Shown here: one piece after another, positions 8,341 through 17,253 of the stretch
Numbering within the stretch: the first letter of the stretch is position 1
Layout of the letters: every line of letters starts with the position of its first letter
DNA from: Allocatelliglobosispora scoriae
GTDB taxonomy: Bacteria > Actinomycetota > Actinomycetes > Mycobacteriales > Micromonosporaceae
Direction of reading: 5' to 3'
Length of the DNA stretch: 64,000 bases
NCBI RefSeq assembly: GCF_014204945.1
Contig: NZ_JACHMN010000003.1
Coordinates: 1,984,001-2,048,000, forward strand
The notes under the pieces: model-generated
The model's input: the letters and a program-made list of their open reading frames with translations, nothing else
Database searches by the model: none
Told to the model about the DNA's origin: nothing
Position numbers and translations under genes: made by a program

Positions 8341-10878
8341 ATGAGCAGCGGGCAGTTGCGGATCTACCTGGGAGCCGCACCCGGAGTGGGCAAGACCTAC
8401 GCCATGCTCGAGGAGGCGCAGCGCCGTGCCGAACGCGGCACCGACGTGGTCATCGGCTTCGTCGAGACCCACGGGCGCCGGCACACCACGGGCATGATCG
8501 GCGACCTGGAGCTGGTGCCCCGCCGCACGATGGAGTACAGGGGGTCCACCTTCACCGAGATGGACATCGACGCGATCCTGGCCCGCCGCCCCGAGGTGGT
8601 CCTCGTCGACGAGCTCGCGCACACCAACGTGCCGGGCTGCCGCAACGCCAAACGCTGGCAGGATGTCCAGGAGCTCCTCGAGGCGGGCATCCACGTCCTG
8701 TCCACACTCAACATCCAGCACCTCGAGTCGCTCAACGACGTCGTCGAGCAGATCACCGGCGTACCGCAGCGGGAGACCGTGCCCGACGAGGTGGTGCGCC
8801 GGGCCGAGCAGGTCGAGCTCGTCGACATGACGCCCGAGGCCCTGCGCCGCCGGATGGCCCACGGCAACGTCTATCGGCCGGAGAAGGTCGACGCCGCGCT
8901 CGGCAACTACTTCCGGGTCGGCAACCTCACCGCCCTGCGCGAACTCGCCCTCATCTGGCTCGCGGACAAGGTCGACGAGCAGCTCGACCGGTACCGCACC
9001 GCCCATGACATCAACGCCACCTGGGAAGCGCGCGAACGCGTGGTCGTCGCCCTCACCGGCGGCCCCGAGGGCGAGACGCTGCTGCGCCGGGCCGCCCGCA
9101 TCGCCGACCGGGCGCGGTCGGCGGACCTGCTGGCCGTGCACGTCGCCCGCAACGACGGGCTCACCGGCGCCGACCCGGCCCTGCTGGCCCGCCAGCGCAT
9201 CCTGGTGGAGAGCCTCGGCGGCACGTACCACCAGGTCATCGGCGACGACGTACCCACGGCGCTGCTCGACTTCGCCCGGGGCGTCAACGCCACCCAGCTC
9301 GTCCTCGGCGCCAGCCGACGCGGCCGCCTCGCGCAGCTCTTCTCCCGGGGCGTGGGCGTCACCACCACCGCCGAGTCCGGCACGATCGACGTGCATCTCG
9401 TCACCCACCACGAGGCCAACCTCCGGTGGCGCTTCACGGTCGGCCGCAGCGCCCTGTCGCGCAGCCGCCGCATCGCCGGGTGGATCACCGCGATCGTCGG
9501 ACTGCCGCTGCTCACACTGCTGCTGTCGCTCGGCGGCGAGCTCGCCCTCGCGACCGACATCCTCTTCTTCCTCGCCGCGGTCGTGGCGGTCGCGCTCATC
9601 GGCGGGATGTGGCCCGCACTCTTCACCGCGGTCGGCGGATTCGTCCTGCTCAACTACTTCTTCATCCCGCCGCTGCGGATGTGGACCATCGCCGAACGGG
9701 AGAACCTGCTCGCCCTGCTGGTCTTCCTCGTCGTGGCGATCTCGGTCAGCGCCACCGTCGATCAGGCGGCCCGGCGGACCCGGCAGGCGGCCGGCGCCCG
9801 GGCCGAGGCGCAGACCCTCGCCGCCGTCGCCGGGAGCGTGCTGCGCGGCGACCGCCCGCTGACCGCGCTGCTGGAGCGGTTGCGGGAGACGTTCGGCCTC
9901 GTCTCGGTCACCCTGCTCGAAGCCGTGCCGGATGCGCAGCGCAGCCCGGACCGCCGCCAGGATCCGGGCGCCTGGACGGTCGCGGCCTCCGTCGGCACCG
10001 AGCCCAGCCGCTCGCCCGGGGACGGTGACGTCGACGTGCCCGTCGACGACACCCTCACGATGGTCCTGCGCGGACATCCGCTGGCCGCCGCCGACCGCAG
10101 GGTGCTGGAGGCGTTCGCCGCCCAGGCCGCGATCGCGCTGCGGCAGGAACGGCTCACCGTCCAGGTCGCCGCCGCCGTCCCCGTCGCCGAGGCCGACCGG
10201 ATGCGGACGGCGCTGCTCAACGCGGTCAGCCACGACCTGCGTACCCCCCTGGCTTCTGCCATCGCCGCGGTGACGAGCCTGCGCAGCACCGACGTGAGCT
10301 GGAGCGACGAGGACCGGCGGGAGCTGCTGGCGACCGCGGACGAATCGCTGGAGCGGCTGCACCGCCTCGTCATCAACCTGCTCGACATGAGCCGGTTGCA
10401 GGCCGGCGTGCTCGGCGTCTCGCTGCAGGCGGTCGGGCTGGAGGAGATCGTGCCCTGGGCCCTCGACGAGCTCGGCGAGCCGGGACGGGCGGTCCGGCTG
10501 CGGATCCCGGTCGACCTCGCCGCGGTCAGCGCCGACCCGGGCCTGCTGGAGCGCGTCCTCGCCAACGTCGTCGGCAACGCGCTGCGGTACAGCCCGCCGG
10601 ACCGGCCGCCGCTGCTCACCGCCAGCGAGCACGGCGGGCTGGTGGAGCTGCGCATCATCGATTACGGGCCCGGCATTCCAGAGACCGAGTGGGACCAGGT
10701 CTTCCTGCCGTTCCAGCGGCTCGGCGACTACACCAACGCCACCGGTGTGGGGCTCGGGCTGGCGCTCGCCCGCGGCCTCACCGAGGCGATGGCCGGCTCG
10801 CTGCGGCCCGAGGCGACCCCCGGAGGCGGCCTGACCATGGTGTTGTCCCTGCCCGCAGTGGAGAGCGAGCGCCAATGA
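8341..10878 (+). CDS. kdpD: Osmosensitive K+ channel sensor histidine kinase KdpD
   Basis: An 845-aa KdpD with the usual order: N-terminal KdpD domain with Walker A GAAPGVGKT at residues 10-18, a universal-stress-protein-like domain (about 230-360), a four-helix membrane region (about 375-490), a GAF-like region, then HisKA with the phospho-acceptor His631 in NAVSHDLRTPL and a HATPase domain with GVGLGLALARGLTEAM. It senses low K+ or ionic stress at the membrane and phosphorylates KdpE. ATG 8341 follows GAGGAGAATGAGC. Its TGA overlaps the kdpE ATG (ATGA), so sensor and regulator are coupled. Confidence 0.97.
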   Translation: MSSGQLRIYLGAAPGVGKTYAMLEEAQRRAERGTDVVIGFVETHGRRHTTGMIGDLELVPRRTMEYRGSTFTEMDIDAILARRPEVVLVDELAHTNVPGCRNAKRWQDVQELLEAGIHVLSTLNIQHLESLNDVVEQITGVPQRETVPDEVVRRAEQVELVDMTPEALRRRMAHGNVYRPEKVDAALGNYFRVGNLTALRELALIWLADKVDEQLDRYRTAHDINATWEARERVVVALTGGPEGETLLRRAARIADRARSADLLAVHVARNDGLTGADPALLARQRILVESLGGTYHQVIGDDVPTALLDFARGVNATQLVLGASRRGRLAQLFSRGVGVTTTAESGTIDVHLVTHHEANLRWRFTVGRSALSRSRRIAGWITAIVGLPLLTLLLSLGGELALATDILFFLAAVVAVALIGGMWPALFTAVGGFVLLNYFFIPPLRMWTIAERENLLALLVFLVVAISVSATVDQAARRTRQAAGARAEAQTLAAVAGSVLRGDRPLTALLERLRETFGLVSVTLLEAVPDAQRSPDRRQDPGAWTVAASVGTEPSRSPGDGDVDVPVDDTLTMVLRGHPLAAADRRVLEAFAAQAAIALRQERLTVQVAAAVPVAEADRMRTALLNAVSHDLRTPLASAIAAVTSLRSTDVSWSDEDRRELLATADESLERLHRLVINLLDMSRLQAGVLGVSLQAVGLEEIVPWALDELGEPGRAVRLRIPVDLAAVSADPGLLERVLANVVGNALRYSPPDRPPLLTASEHGGLVELRIIDYGPGIPETEWDQVFLPFQRLGDYTNATGVGLGLALARGLTEAMAGSLRPEATPGGGLTMVLSLPAVESERQ

Positions 10879-11564
10879 TCAAGATCCTCATCGTCGATGA
10901 CGAGCCGCAGATCCTGCGCGCGCTGCGGATCAACCTCAAAGCCCGGGGGTACGACACCGCCGAGGCTCCCGACGGCGCCACCGCGTTGCGCGCCGCCGCG
11001 GACTTCCGCCCCGACCTCATCGTCCTGGACCTCGGTTTGCCGGACCTGCACGGCGTCGACGTCATCGCGGGTGTTCGCGGCTGGAGCCAGGTGCCGATCA
11101 TCGTGCTGTCCGGCCGGATCGGCAGCGACGACAAGGTCAAGGCCCTCGACGCGGGCGCGGACGACTACGTCACCAAGCCCTTCGAGATCAACGAGCTGCT
11201 CGCCCGGATCCGGGCCGTCACCCGCCGCCGCGCCCCGGCCGAGTCGGTCGGGGCGGTCGTCACCATCGGCGGCAACACCGTCGACATCAACAACCACATC
11301 GTGCGGTCCGCCGACGGCGAGGAGGTGAAGCTCACCAAGACCGAGTGGCACCTGCTCGGCGTCCTGCTGCGCAACCCCGGCACGCTGGTGAGCCAGCGCC
11401 ACCTGCTGCACGAGGTGTGGGGACCGCAGTACGGCTCCGAGACCAACTACCTGCGCCAGTACATGGCCCAGCTGCGCCGCAAGCTCGAGAGCGACCCGGC
11501 CCACCCGCGGCAGCTGTTGACGGAGCCCGGGATGGGCTACCGCTTCCTCGCCACGCCGACCTGA
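10875..11564 (+). CDS. kdpE: Response regulator KdpE
   Basis: A 229-aa OmpR/PhoB-type response regulator: receiver domain with acidic pair DDE at 8-10, phospho-acceptor Asp52 in VLDLGLPD and Lys in YVTKPF, then a winged-helix DNA-binding domain ending GMGYRF. The start is the ATG overlapping the kdpD stop; the frame open further upstream is inside kdpD. Phosphorylated KdpE is expected to activate kdpFABC from the region around 3190-3351. It ends 15 bp before the convergent STAS gene. Confidence 0.96.
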   Translation: MIKILIVDDEPQILRALRINLKARGYDTAEAPDGATALRAAADFRPDLIVLDLGLPDLHGVDVIAGVRGWSQVPIIVLSGRIGSDDKVKALDAGADDYVTKPFEINELLARIRAVTRRRAPAESVGAVVTIGGNTVDINNHIVRSADGEEVKLTKTEWHLLGVLLRNPGTLVSQRHLLHEVWGPQYGSETNYLRQYMAQLRRKLESDPAHPRQLLTEPGMGYRFLATPT

Positions 11565-11579
11565 CCCACCCGGGCGGCC

Positions 11580-11882
11580 TCAGGAGTGGGCGGACGGCAC
11601 TTCGCGAACGGTGACGAGCTCCGTCAGACCGGAGATCTCCAGCACCGGACCGAGCATGCTGTTGGCGACGAGTTCGATGCGGTCGGCGTTGGCGAACAGG
11701 ACCGCCAGGCCCGCGCTGTCGAGGTAGTCCACCTCGGCGAAGTCCAGCAGCACGTGGCCCGGTGCGCTGCTGATCGCCTCGGCGAGATCGGCGGTGTTGC
11801 TCATGTCGATCTCCCCGCGCACGGTCAGGGACGTGGTGCCGTCGGCCTTCTGTGCCGAGCTGATGGTCAGGGGTGTGGTCAT
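11580..11882 (-). CDS. STAS-domain anti-anti-sigma factor
   Basis: A 100-aa single STAS domain (MTTPLTISS... start). The segment VDYLDSAGLAVLF holds the conserved Ser56 phosphorylated by RsbW-type kinases in anti-anti-sigma factors such as SpoIIAA and RsbV. Unphosphorylated, such proteins sequester the anti-sigma kinase and free a sigma factor. Its ATG overlaps the stop of the upstream multidomain kinase/phosphatase (ATGA at 11879-11882), so both are made from one transcript with coupled translation. No sigma-factor gene is adjacent, so the target sigma factor is unknown. Confidence 0.9.
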   Translation of the reverse strand: MTTPLTISSAQKADGTTSLTVRGEIDMSNTADLAEAISSAPGHVLLDFAEVDYLDSAGLAVLFANADRIELVANSMLGPVLEISGLTELVTVREVPSAHS

Positions 11883-14800
11883 TCGGCGATCCTCGTATAC
11901 ATGTCGACGGTCGTGCCGGTGCTGCTGGAGTCGATGTTGACGTGCTGCATGATGGCGCGCATCAGGCCGACGCCCCGCCCGCGGTCGGTGTTGACCGTCG
12001 GGCTCTTCCACCTGCCGGTGTCGGCGATGGTGAGGCGCAGCCCGTCGGCGTACGCCTCGGCGCGCAATCTGATCGGCTCGCCCGGGTTGCCCCGGTGTCC
12101 GTGCTCGATGGCGTTGGCGCAGGCCTCACCGGCGGCGATGAGGATGCCGTGGGCCACCTTGGACGGCAGGGCGCAGCGGTGCAGCCAGTCGCGCAGCGCG
12201 TTGCGGACCGGGGCGAGCTGGCCGGCCTCGGCCGGAAACGTCATCTGCAACGGCCCGGGCTGGCGGTAGAGCAGGAAGGCGACGTCGTCGTCGAACCCGC
12301 CGGAGGGAGCGAGACTGTCCATGACGTGCGCCGCGAGCTGCTCGATGTCGATGTCGCGGCCCTGGTGCAACGTGTTGGTGGCGTTGTCGATGCCCTCGCC
12401 CATGGAGCCGCGGCGGCGTTCCACGAGGCCGTCGGTGTAGAGCATCATCGTCGCCCGCGCGGGCATGGTGTGCTCGGCCTGGCCGCGGGAGGCGCCGAGG
12501 CGCACGGCGAGCGGCAGGGAACGGCCCTCGCTGAGGATGTCGGTCTTGCCGTCGCGGTGGGCGATGATGCCCGGCGGGTGCCCGGCGCTGGCGTAGGTGA
12601 GCTGACCGGTCTCCAGGTCGAGCACGCCGCAGAAGACGGTGGTGCACCTGGCGCCCGGAATCGCGGCGGCGAAGTGGTCCATCGTCATCAGGGTGCGGGC
12701 CGGGCTGGGATCCTGCAACAGCAGCGCGCGGCAGGCACTGCGCAGCTGGCCCATGACGGCTGCGGCGGCCAGGCCCCGGCCGACGCAGTCGCCGACGACG
12801 ATGCCGATGCGGCCGTCCGGGAGGGCGATGGTGTCATACCAGTCGCCGCCGATCTCCAGGGGCGAGGCGGCCGGCTCGTAGCGGACGGCGAAACCGTGCG
12901 GCAACTCCGACGGCCCGAGAATGGCGCGCTGCAGGGCCAGGGCGGTCTCGCGCTGCTGATCGATCTGGTGGACGCGGGTGAGCCCCTGGGCGAGGCTCCC
13001 GGCCAGCAGCGACAGCAGCAGCCGGTCGTGCTCGGTGAAGCGGCGGCCGGCGGCCAGGTCGAGCCAGAGCACCATGACGCCGTGCGGGTGCTCCAGCCGG
13101 ATGCCCGCCCCGTCGCCGCCCGCCACCGCCGCGGTGAGGTTGGGCCCGTCGCGCAGGTCGGCGATGGCGGTGCGATGGCCCTCCGGCAACTGCTCCCAGG
13201 AGACGGGCTCGCCGCGCGCCGAGCTCAGGGCCGGTGCGGCGCCGGGACGGAAGACGACGCCCAGCGTCTCACCGGCGTGCCAGAGGTGCTGAAGCTCGGT
13301 GAGCGCCCCGGTCACGGCCTGGGCGAGGTCCGGCGCCTGGGACAGGCGCAGGTTCAGGGCGGCCATCGCGGTGTCGCGCTGAATGGCGTAGTGCTCGGCC
13401 GTCACGTCGCGGAACGTGCCGACGGTGACGGTCCGGCCGCTGTCGGGGTCCTGCGCCCTGTTGAAGGACGCGTTCACCCACACCCGGTGGCCGGCGCTGT
13501 GGGTGACCGGGATCGTGTAGGTGCCCTGCGCGTTCTGGAGGAGCGTGTCGAACGCGGCGGCGACCTCTCGGTAGGCGGCCTCGTCCGTGCCGGGGTCGGG
13601 CCACCACGGGTGCGTCGGCTGGTAGGGCAGCCCTTCCGGGCCGAAGCCGAGGATCTCGGTGAACGCCGTGTTGATCTCGATGACCGCGCCGGTCTCGTCG
13701 CAGACGAAGAACGCCTCCTGCAGGGAGTTGATCAGTGCTGTCCGCCAGCGGGCATGGTGGTTCCGGGTCCGCGCCAGCTGCACGCTCGCCCGCACCCGGG
13801 CGAGGAGTTCGGCCGCCGAGAAGGGCTTGACGAGGTAATCGTCGGCACCCGCCTGCAGGCCCTCGATGGAGGCCTCCTGACCCGCTCGTGCCGACAGCAG
13901 CATGACCGGGATCGCCTCGGTGCGGGGATCGGCCCGCAGCGCGATGAGCAGCTGCAGGCCGTCCAGGCGGGGCATCATGACATCGCTGATGATCAGGTCG
14001 GGCGCCTTGGCACGAGCCGCGTCGAGTGCGTGCCGGCCGTCGTCGACGGTGCGGACCCGATAACCGGCACCCGACAGCAGCCGGGCGAGGTAGGCCCGCA
14101 TGTCCGCGTTGTCGTCGGCGACGAGCACGGTCGCCGGCCTGGACAGGCCCGGGCCGAAAGCCGGCATACCCTGGTCGGAAGCGCCGACCAGGGTGTCCGA
14201 GGACTCATCGGGCACCCAGCGCAGGGCCTCCTGGACATAGGGCTCGGCCGCGGCCGACAGCGCCGCGGAGCTCGTGGCGGCGACGATGGCCCGGGCGGGC
14301 AGATGGCTGTGGCCGAAGGGAACGCTGATGGTGAAGCGGGTGCCCTCGCCCTCGGCGCTGTGCGCGGTGATGGTCCCGCCGTGCAGGCCGACCAGCTCCT
14401 GCACCAGGGCCAGGCCGATGCCGCTGCCCTCGTTGGATCGGGAGCGCGCGTTCTCGACGCGGTGGAACCGTTCGAAGAGCCGGGGCATCTGATCGGCGGC
14501 GATGCCGATGCCGGTATCGGTCACGCTGACGATCGCGTACTCGTGGTCGCGGCTGACGCTGACGCCGACCGAGCCCTCGAAGGTGAATTTCAGGGCGTTG
14601 CTGAGCAGGTTGAGGATGACCTTTTCCCACATGCCGCGGTCGATGTAGACGGGCTGGTCCAGTGGCGGGCAGTCGACGGTGAACCGCAGGCCGGCCTTCT
14701 CCACGGCGGAGCGGAAGACGCTGGCCAGTTCGGCGGTGACGGCGGCGAGGTCGACGGGCTCGTAGCTGGCCTGCATCCGGCCGGCTTCCAGGCGCGAGAA

Positions 14801-15988
14801 GTCCAACAGGCTGTTGACGAGCTTGCCGAGCCGCAGGCCGTTGCGGTGGATGACGTCGAGCTCCTCCTGCACCGCCGGGTCGGTGCCCGAGCGGCGGCGC
14901 AGGTCGTCGATCGGACCCATGATGAGGGTCAGCGGCGTGCGGAACTCGTGGCTGATGTTGGAGAAGAACACGGTCTTGGCCCGGTCGAGCTCGGCGAGCT
15001 CCTCGGCCCGCCGCTGCTGGGCCTGGTAGCTGCGGGCGCTGGCGATCCCGGTGGCGACATGCCCGGCCACCAGCTCGACGAAGGACCGGTAGCCGTCGTC
15101 GAAGGGGCGGTAGCGATTGAGCCCGGCGACGAGGAAGCCGTAGGGGGCGCCGCCCTGGCGCAGCAGCGGGATCAGCACCGCCTGCGTCGGCGGCAGCGGC
15201 CAGATTCCGGACGGGATGCCGGCGTAGCGGGGCTGGGCCAGATCCACCAGGTGCGGCTCGGTCCCGGTCAGGGTGGCGGGCCAGATCGGATCGGGACCGT
15301 CCAGCGGGATCGGTGAGACGGCCACGGCGTGCCCGAGCTGGATCCCCGTCGTGCCCGCCAACAGTGCTGTTCTGTCGCGGATCAGGTAGGTGAGGGTGAA
15401 CGGCAGATCGCGCTGATTGCGGTCGAGCTGCCGGCTGGCGAACGCCAGCGTCTCCTCCTCGGTCCGCACGACGCTGGGGTCCGACCCCAGATCCCGCAGG
15501 GTGGCCATGCGCCGTTCGCTGACCACCCGGGTGGTGTCCTCGCTGACGACGCAGAGCATGCCGACGGCGACGCCGGATTCGTCCCGCAGCGGGCTGTAGG
15601 AGAACGTGTGGTAGGTCTCCTCCTGGTAGCCGGACCGCTCGAGGAACAGCAGCAGCGCCTCGTCCCAGGTCGCCTGCCCCGTGGCGAGCACGGTGTCGAT
15701 GCGGGGGCCGATGTCGTCCCAGATCTCGGCCCAGACCTGGTTGGCCGGGCGGCCGAGGGCCCACGGGTACTTGTGGCCGAGGGTGTCGCGCCGGTATGCG
15801 GCATTGCAGAAGAAGGTGAGCTGCGGTCCCCACGCCATCCACATGGGGAACTTCGACGACAGCAGGATGCTCACCGCGGTCTGCAGGCTCTGCGGCCAAT
15901 CACGCACCGGGCCCAGCGGTGTCGCGGCCCAGTCGACCGCGCGCAGGTCCAGGGCGACATCGGGATCCGCGGCGAACACGTCGTCCAT
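11879..15988 (-). CDS. Multidomain hybrid histidine kinase / PP2C phosphatase / anti-sigma kinase
   Basis: About 1369 aa, with no membrane helices seen. Modules in order: PAS (about 15-140), GAF (160-320), HisKA with His347 in SNISHEFRTPL, HATPase_c (445-560, GSGIGLALVQELVGLHGG), receiver with Asp669 in IISDVMMP, a second PAS (745-865), a second GAF-like region (880-1020), SpoIIE/RsbU-type PP2C phosphatase (IGGDWYD, GDCVGRG, GFDDDVAF; 1025-1235), and a C-terminal RsbW-like ATPase (EACANAIEHGH, RGVGLMRAI). It unites a phosphorelay with the phosphatase and kinase arms of a sigma-factor partner switch, with the STAS partner encoded next. The ATG at 15988 follows GTGAGG; a GTG at 16012 is the alternative start. 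Confidence 0.92.
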   Translation of the reverse strand: MDDVFAADPDVALDLRAVDWAATPLGPVRDWPQSLQTAVSILLSSKFPMWMAWGPQLTFFCNAAYRRDTLGHKYPWALGRPANQVWAEIWDDIGPRIDTVLATGQATWDEALLLFLERSGYQEETYHTFSYSPLRDESGVAVGMLCVVSEDTTRVVSERRMATLRDLGSDPSVVRTEEETLAFASRQLDRNQRDLPFTLTYLIRDRTALLAGTTGIQLGHAVAVSPIPLDGPDPIWPATLTGTEPHLVDLAQPRYAGIPSGIWPLPPTQAVLIPLLRQGGAPYGFLVAGLNRYRPFDDGYRSFVELVAGHVATGIASARSYQAQQRRAEELAELDRAKTVFFSNISHEFRTPLTLIMGPIDDLRRRSGTDPAVQEELDVIHRNGLRLGKLVNSLLDFSRLEAGRMQASYEPVDLAAVTAELASVFRSAVEKAGLRFTVDCPPLDQPVYIDRGMWEKVILNLLSNALKFTFEGSVGVSVSRDHEYAIVSVTDTGIGIAADQMPRLFERFHRVENARSRSNEGSGIGLALVQELVGLHGGTITAHSAEGEGTRFTISVPFGHSHLPARAIVAATSSAALSAAAEPYVQEALRWVPDESSDTLVGASDQGMPAFGPGLSRPATVLVADDNADMRAYLARLLSGAGYRVRTVDDGRHALDAARAKAPDLIISDVMMPRLDGLQLLIALRADPRTEAIPVMLLSARAGQEASIEGLQAGADDYLVKPFSAAELLARVRASVQLARTRNHHARWRTALINSLQEAFFVCDETGAVIEINTAFTEILGFGPEGLPYQPTHPWWPDPGTDEAAYREVAAAFDTLLQNAQGTYTIPVTHSAGHRVWVNASFNRAQDPDSGRTVTVGTFRDVTAEHYAIQRDTAMAALNLRLSQAPDLAQAVTGALTELQHLWHAGETLGVVFRPGAAPALSSARGEPVSWEQLPEGHRTAIADLRDGPNLTAAVAGGDGAGIRLEHPHGVMVLWLDLAAGRRFTEHDRLLLSLLAGSLAQGLTRVHQIDQQRETALALQRAILGPSELPHGFAVRYEPAASPLEIGGDWYDTIALPDGRIGIVVGDCVGRGLAAAAVMGQLRSACRALLLQDPSPARTLMTMDHFAAAIPGARCTTVFCGVLDLETGQLTYASAGHPPGIIAHRDGKTDILSEGRSLPLAVRLGASRGQAEHTMPARATMMLYTDGLVERRRGSMGEGIDNATNTLHQGRDIDIEQLAAHVMDSLAPSGGFDDDVAFLLYRQPGPLQMTFPAEAGQLAPVRNALRDWLHRCALPSKVAHGILIAAGEACANAIEHGHRGNPGEPIRLRAEAYADGLRLTIADTGRWKSPTVNTDRGRGVGLMRAIMQHVNIDSSSTGTTVDMYTRIAE

Positions 15989-16085
15989 CAAGCCCTCACC
16001 GGAAGCTGACACAGGGAAGCCGCCTTCATGCCTCCTAGCCTGCCATCTGTGCGGGGACCTCGCCAGGCGCGGGCAGCGCTTCGCG

Positions 16086-16808
16086 TTACCGCGGTGTCAG
16101 CACGGAGAACTCGTTGCCGTCGGGGTCGGCCATCGCCACCCGGCCGGCCTCGTCGTGACCGGTGCCGATCCGCGTCGCGCCGAGGGCGAGCAGGCGGTCG
16201 ACCTCGGCCTGCTGATCGCCGGGGGCGGCCGGAGCGAGGCCGAAGCGCAGCCGGTCCGTGCCGACCCTCTGGTCCAGCGGGGGACCGCCCCAGGTGATCT
16301 TCGGGCCGCCGTGCGGCGAGCGGATCGCGGTCTCCTGGTCCTGGTCCCAGACGAGCGGCCAGCCCAGTGCCTCGCTCCAGAAGTAGCCGACCTCCTGCGA
16401 ACCGTCGCAGGCCAGCGCTCCGATGAAGCCGCAGTCGGCGAGGAAGTTGTTGCCCGGCTCGATGACGCAGAACTCGTTGCCCTCCGGGTCGGCGAGCACC
16501 ACGTGCTCCTCGTCCGGGAGCTGGCCGACATCGATGTGGCGGCCGCCGAGCTCGAGCGCTCTCGCCACCGTCCGCTGCTGCTCCGCGAGCGAGGAGCTCG
16601 TCAGATCGAAGTGCATCCGGTTCTGGGCGGCCTTCTGCTCCCGGGTGGGGTGGAACCGGATCCGGAACCCGGTGTCATCGGCGGGCAGGAGCTCGACCCC
16701 GTCGGGTGCGTCGTCGGCCACCTGCCAGCCCAGCAGCCCCGACCAGAACCGCGCCACCAGGGGCGGATCGATCGCGTCGAAGCTGACCGCGAACAGTTGA
16801 CTGGCCAT
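16086..16808 (-). CDS. Two-domain VOC (glyoxalase-like) protein
   Basis: A 240-aa protein made of two vicinal-oxygen-chelate modules: residues 1-118 ending DPEGNEFCVIEPG, and 125-240 ending DPDGNEFSVLTPR. Metal-ligand-like residues are present (MHFDL, the E of each GNEF). Such proteins range from dioxygenases and lyases to antibiotic-resistance and ligand-binding proteins; no specific function can be assigned. The ATG at 16808 gives the standard MASQLFAVSFDA opening. It is a monocistronic gene, downstream of the signalling protein's start and on the same strand. Confidence 0.85.
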   Translation of the reverse strand: MASQLFAVSFDAIDPPLVARFWSGLLGWQVADDAPDGVELLPADDTGFRIRFHPTREQKAAQNRMHFDLTSSSLAEQQRTVARALELGGRHIDVGQLPDEEHVVLADPEGNEFCVIEPGNNFLADCGFIGALACDGSQEVGYFWSEALGWPLVWDQDQETAIRSPHGGPKITWGGPPLDQRVGTDRLRFGLAPAAPGDQQAEVDRLLALGATRIGTGHDEAGRVAMADPDGNEFSVLTPR

Positions 16809-16981
16809 CGCGCTGTCACCCCTGACTCATCGCCGTGTTCAACCCTCGAGCGGAAGCCTAGGGCGAGTCCGGGCCACCCGCAGCCGAATATCCGGCCCGT
16901 GGTGGAACCGGATGGAACGGGGTGGAACGCCGGGAGGGCAGGCGTGCGGATTCCACGCCTGATCCCCACCGAGAGAAGGTC

Positions 16982-17116
16982 ATGATGATCAAGAAGGTTC
17001 TGCTCCGCGGCACGGTCTGCGTGGCGCTCGCCGTCGGCGGCCTGCTCGCCACGACCGCCGTCCCCGCATTCGCGCTGTACCCGATCTCCGCCACCTGCCC
17101 GACCTGCGAGCCGTAG
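16982..17116 (+). CDS. Tiny secreted peptide precursor (44 aa)
   Basis: The ORF starts at ATG 16982 after GAGAGAAGG and encodes a classic signal peptide: MMIKK, a hydrophobic core (about residues 10-28) and the signal-peptidase I site AFA just before Leu32. The predicted mature product is only 13 residues, LYPISATCPTCEP, with a CPTC (CxxC) pair. A perfect 10-bp-stem hairpin begins immediately after the stop codon, so this looks like an autonomous one-gene unit. No homologue is recognised. It could be a signalling or metal-binding peptide, or a RiPP-like precursor, although no modification genes are next to it. Confidence 0.6.
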   Translation: MMIKKVLLRGTVCVALAVGGLLATTAVPAFALYPISATCPTCEP

Positions 17117-17158
17117 GCGGGAGCGGGATCGGCCGGCCGCCGCGTCGACCGCTCCCGC
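17117..17158 (+). terminator. Hairpin terminator after the small secreted peptide gene
   Basis: GCGGGAGCGG (17117-17126) and CCGCTCCCGC (17149-17158) form a perfect 10-bp stem, with an inner palindrome GGCCGGCC in the loop. It starts on the base after the TAG stop. Confidence 0.6.
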
Positions 17159-17253
17159 GTCCGGCCGGGAGATCACCGTTAACCGGTTGTCGCGGCTGGT
17201 CGGCTCGACGATGATGGCGGTGATGGCCGCCGGACCAGCGGACGGAACCCACC

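Noticed and set aside
11873-15316. An 1147-codon plus-strand open frame opposite the multidomain kinase
   Set aside because: No recognisable domains and overlaps the well-supported minus-strand signalling gene.
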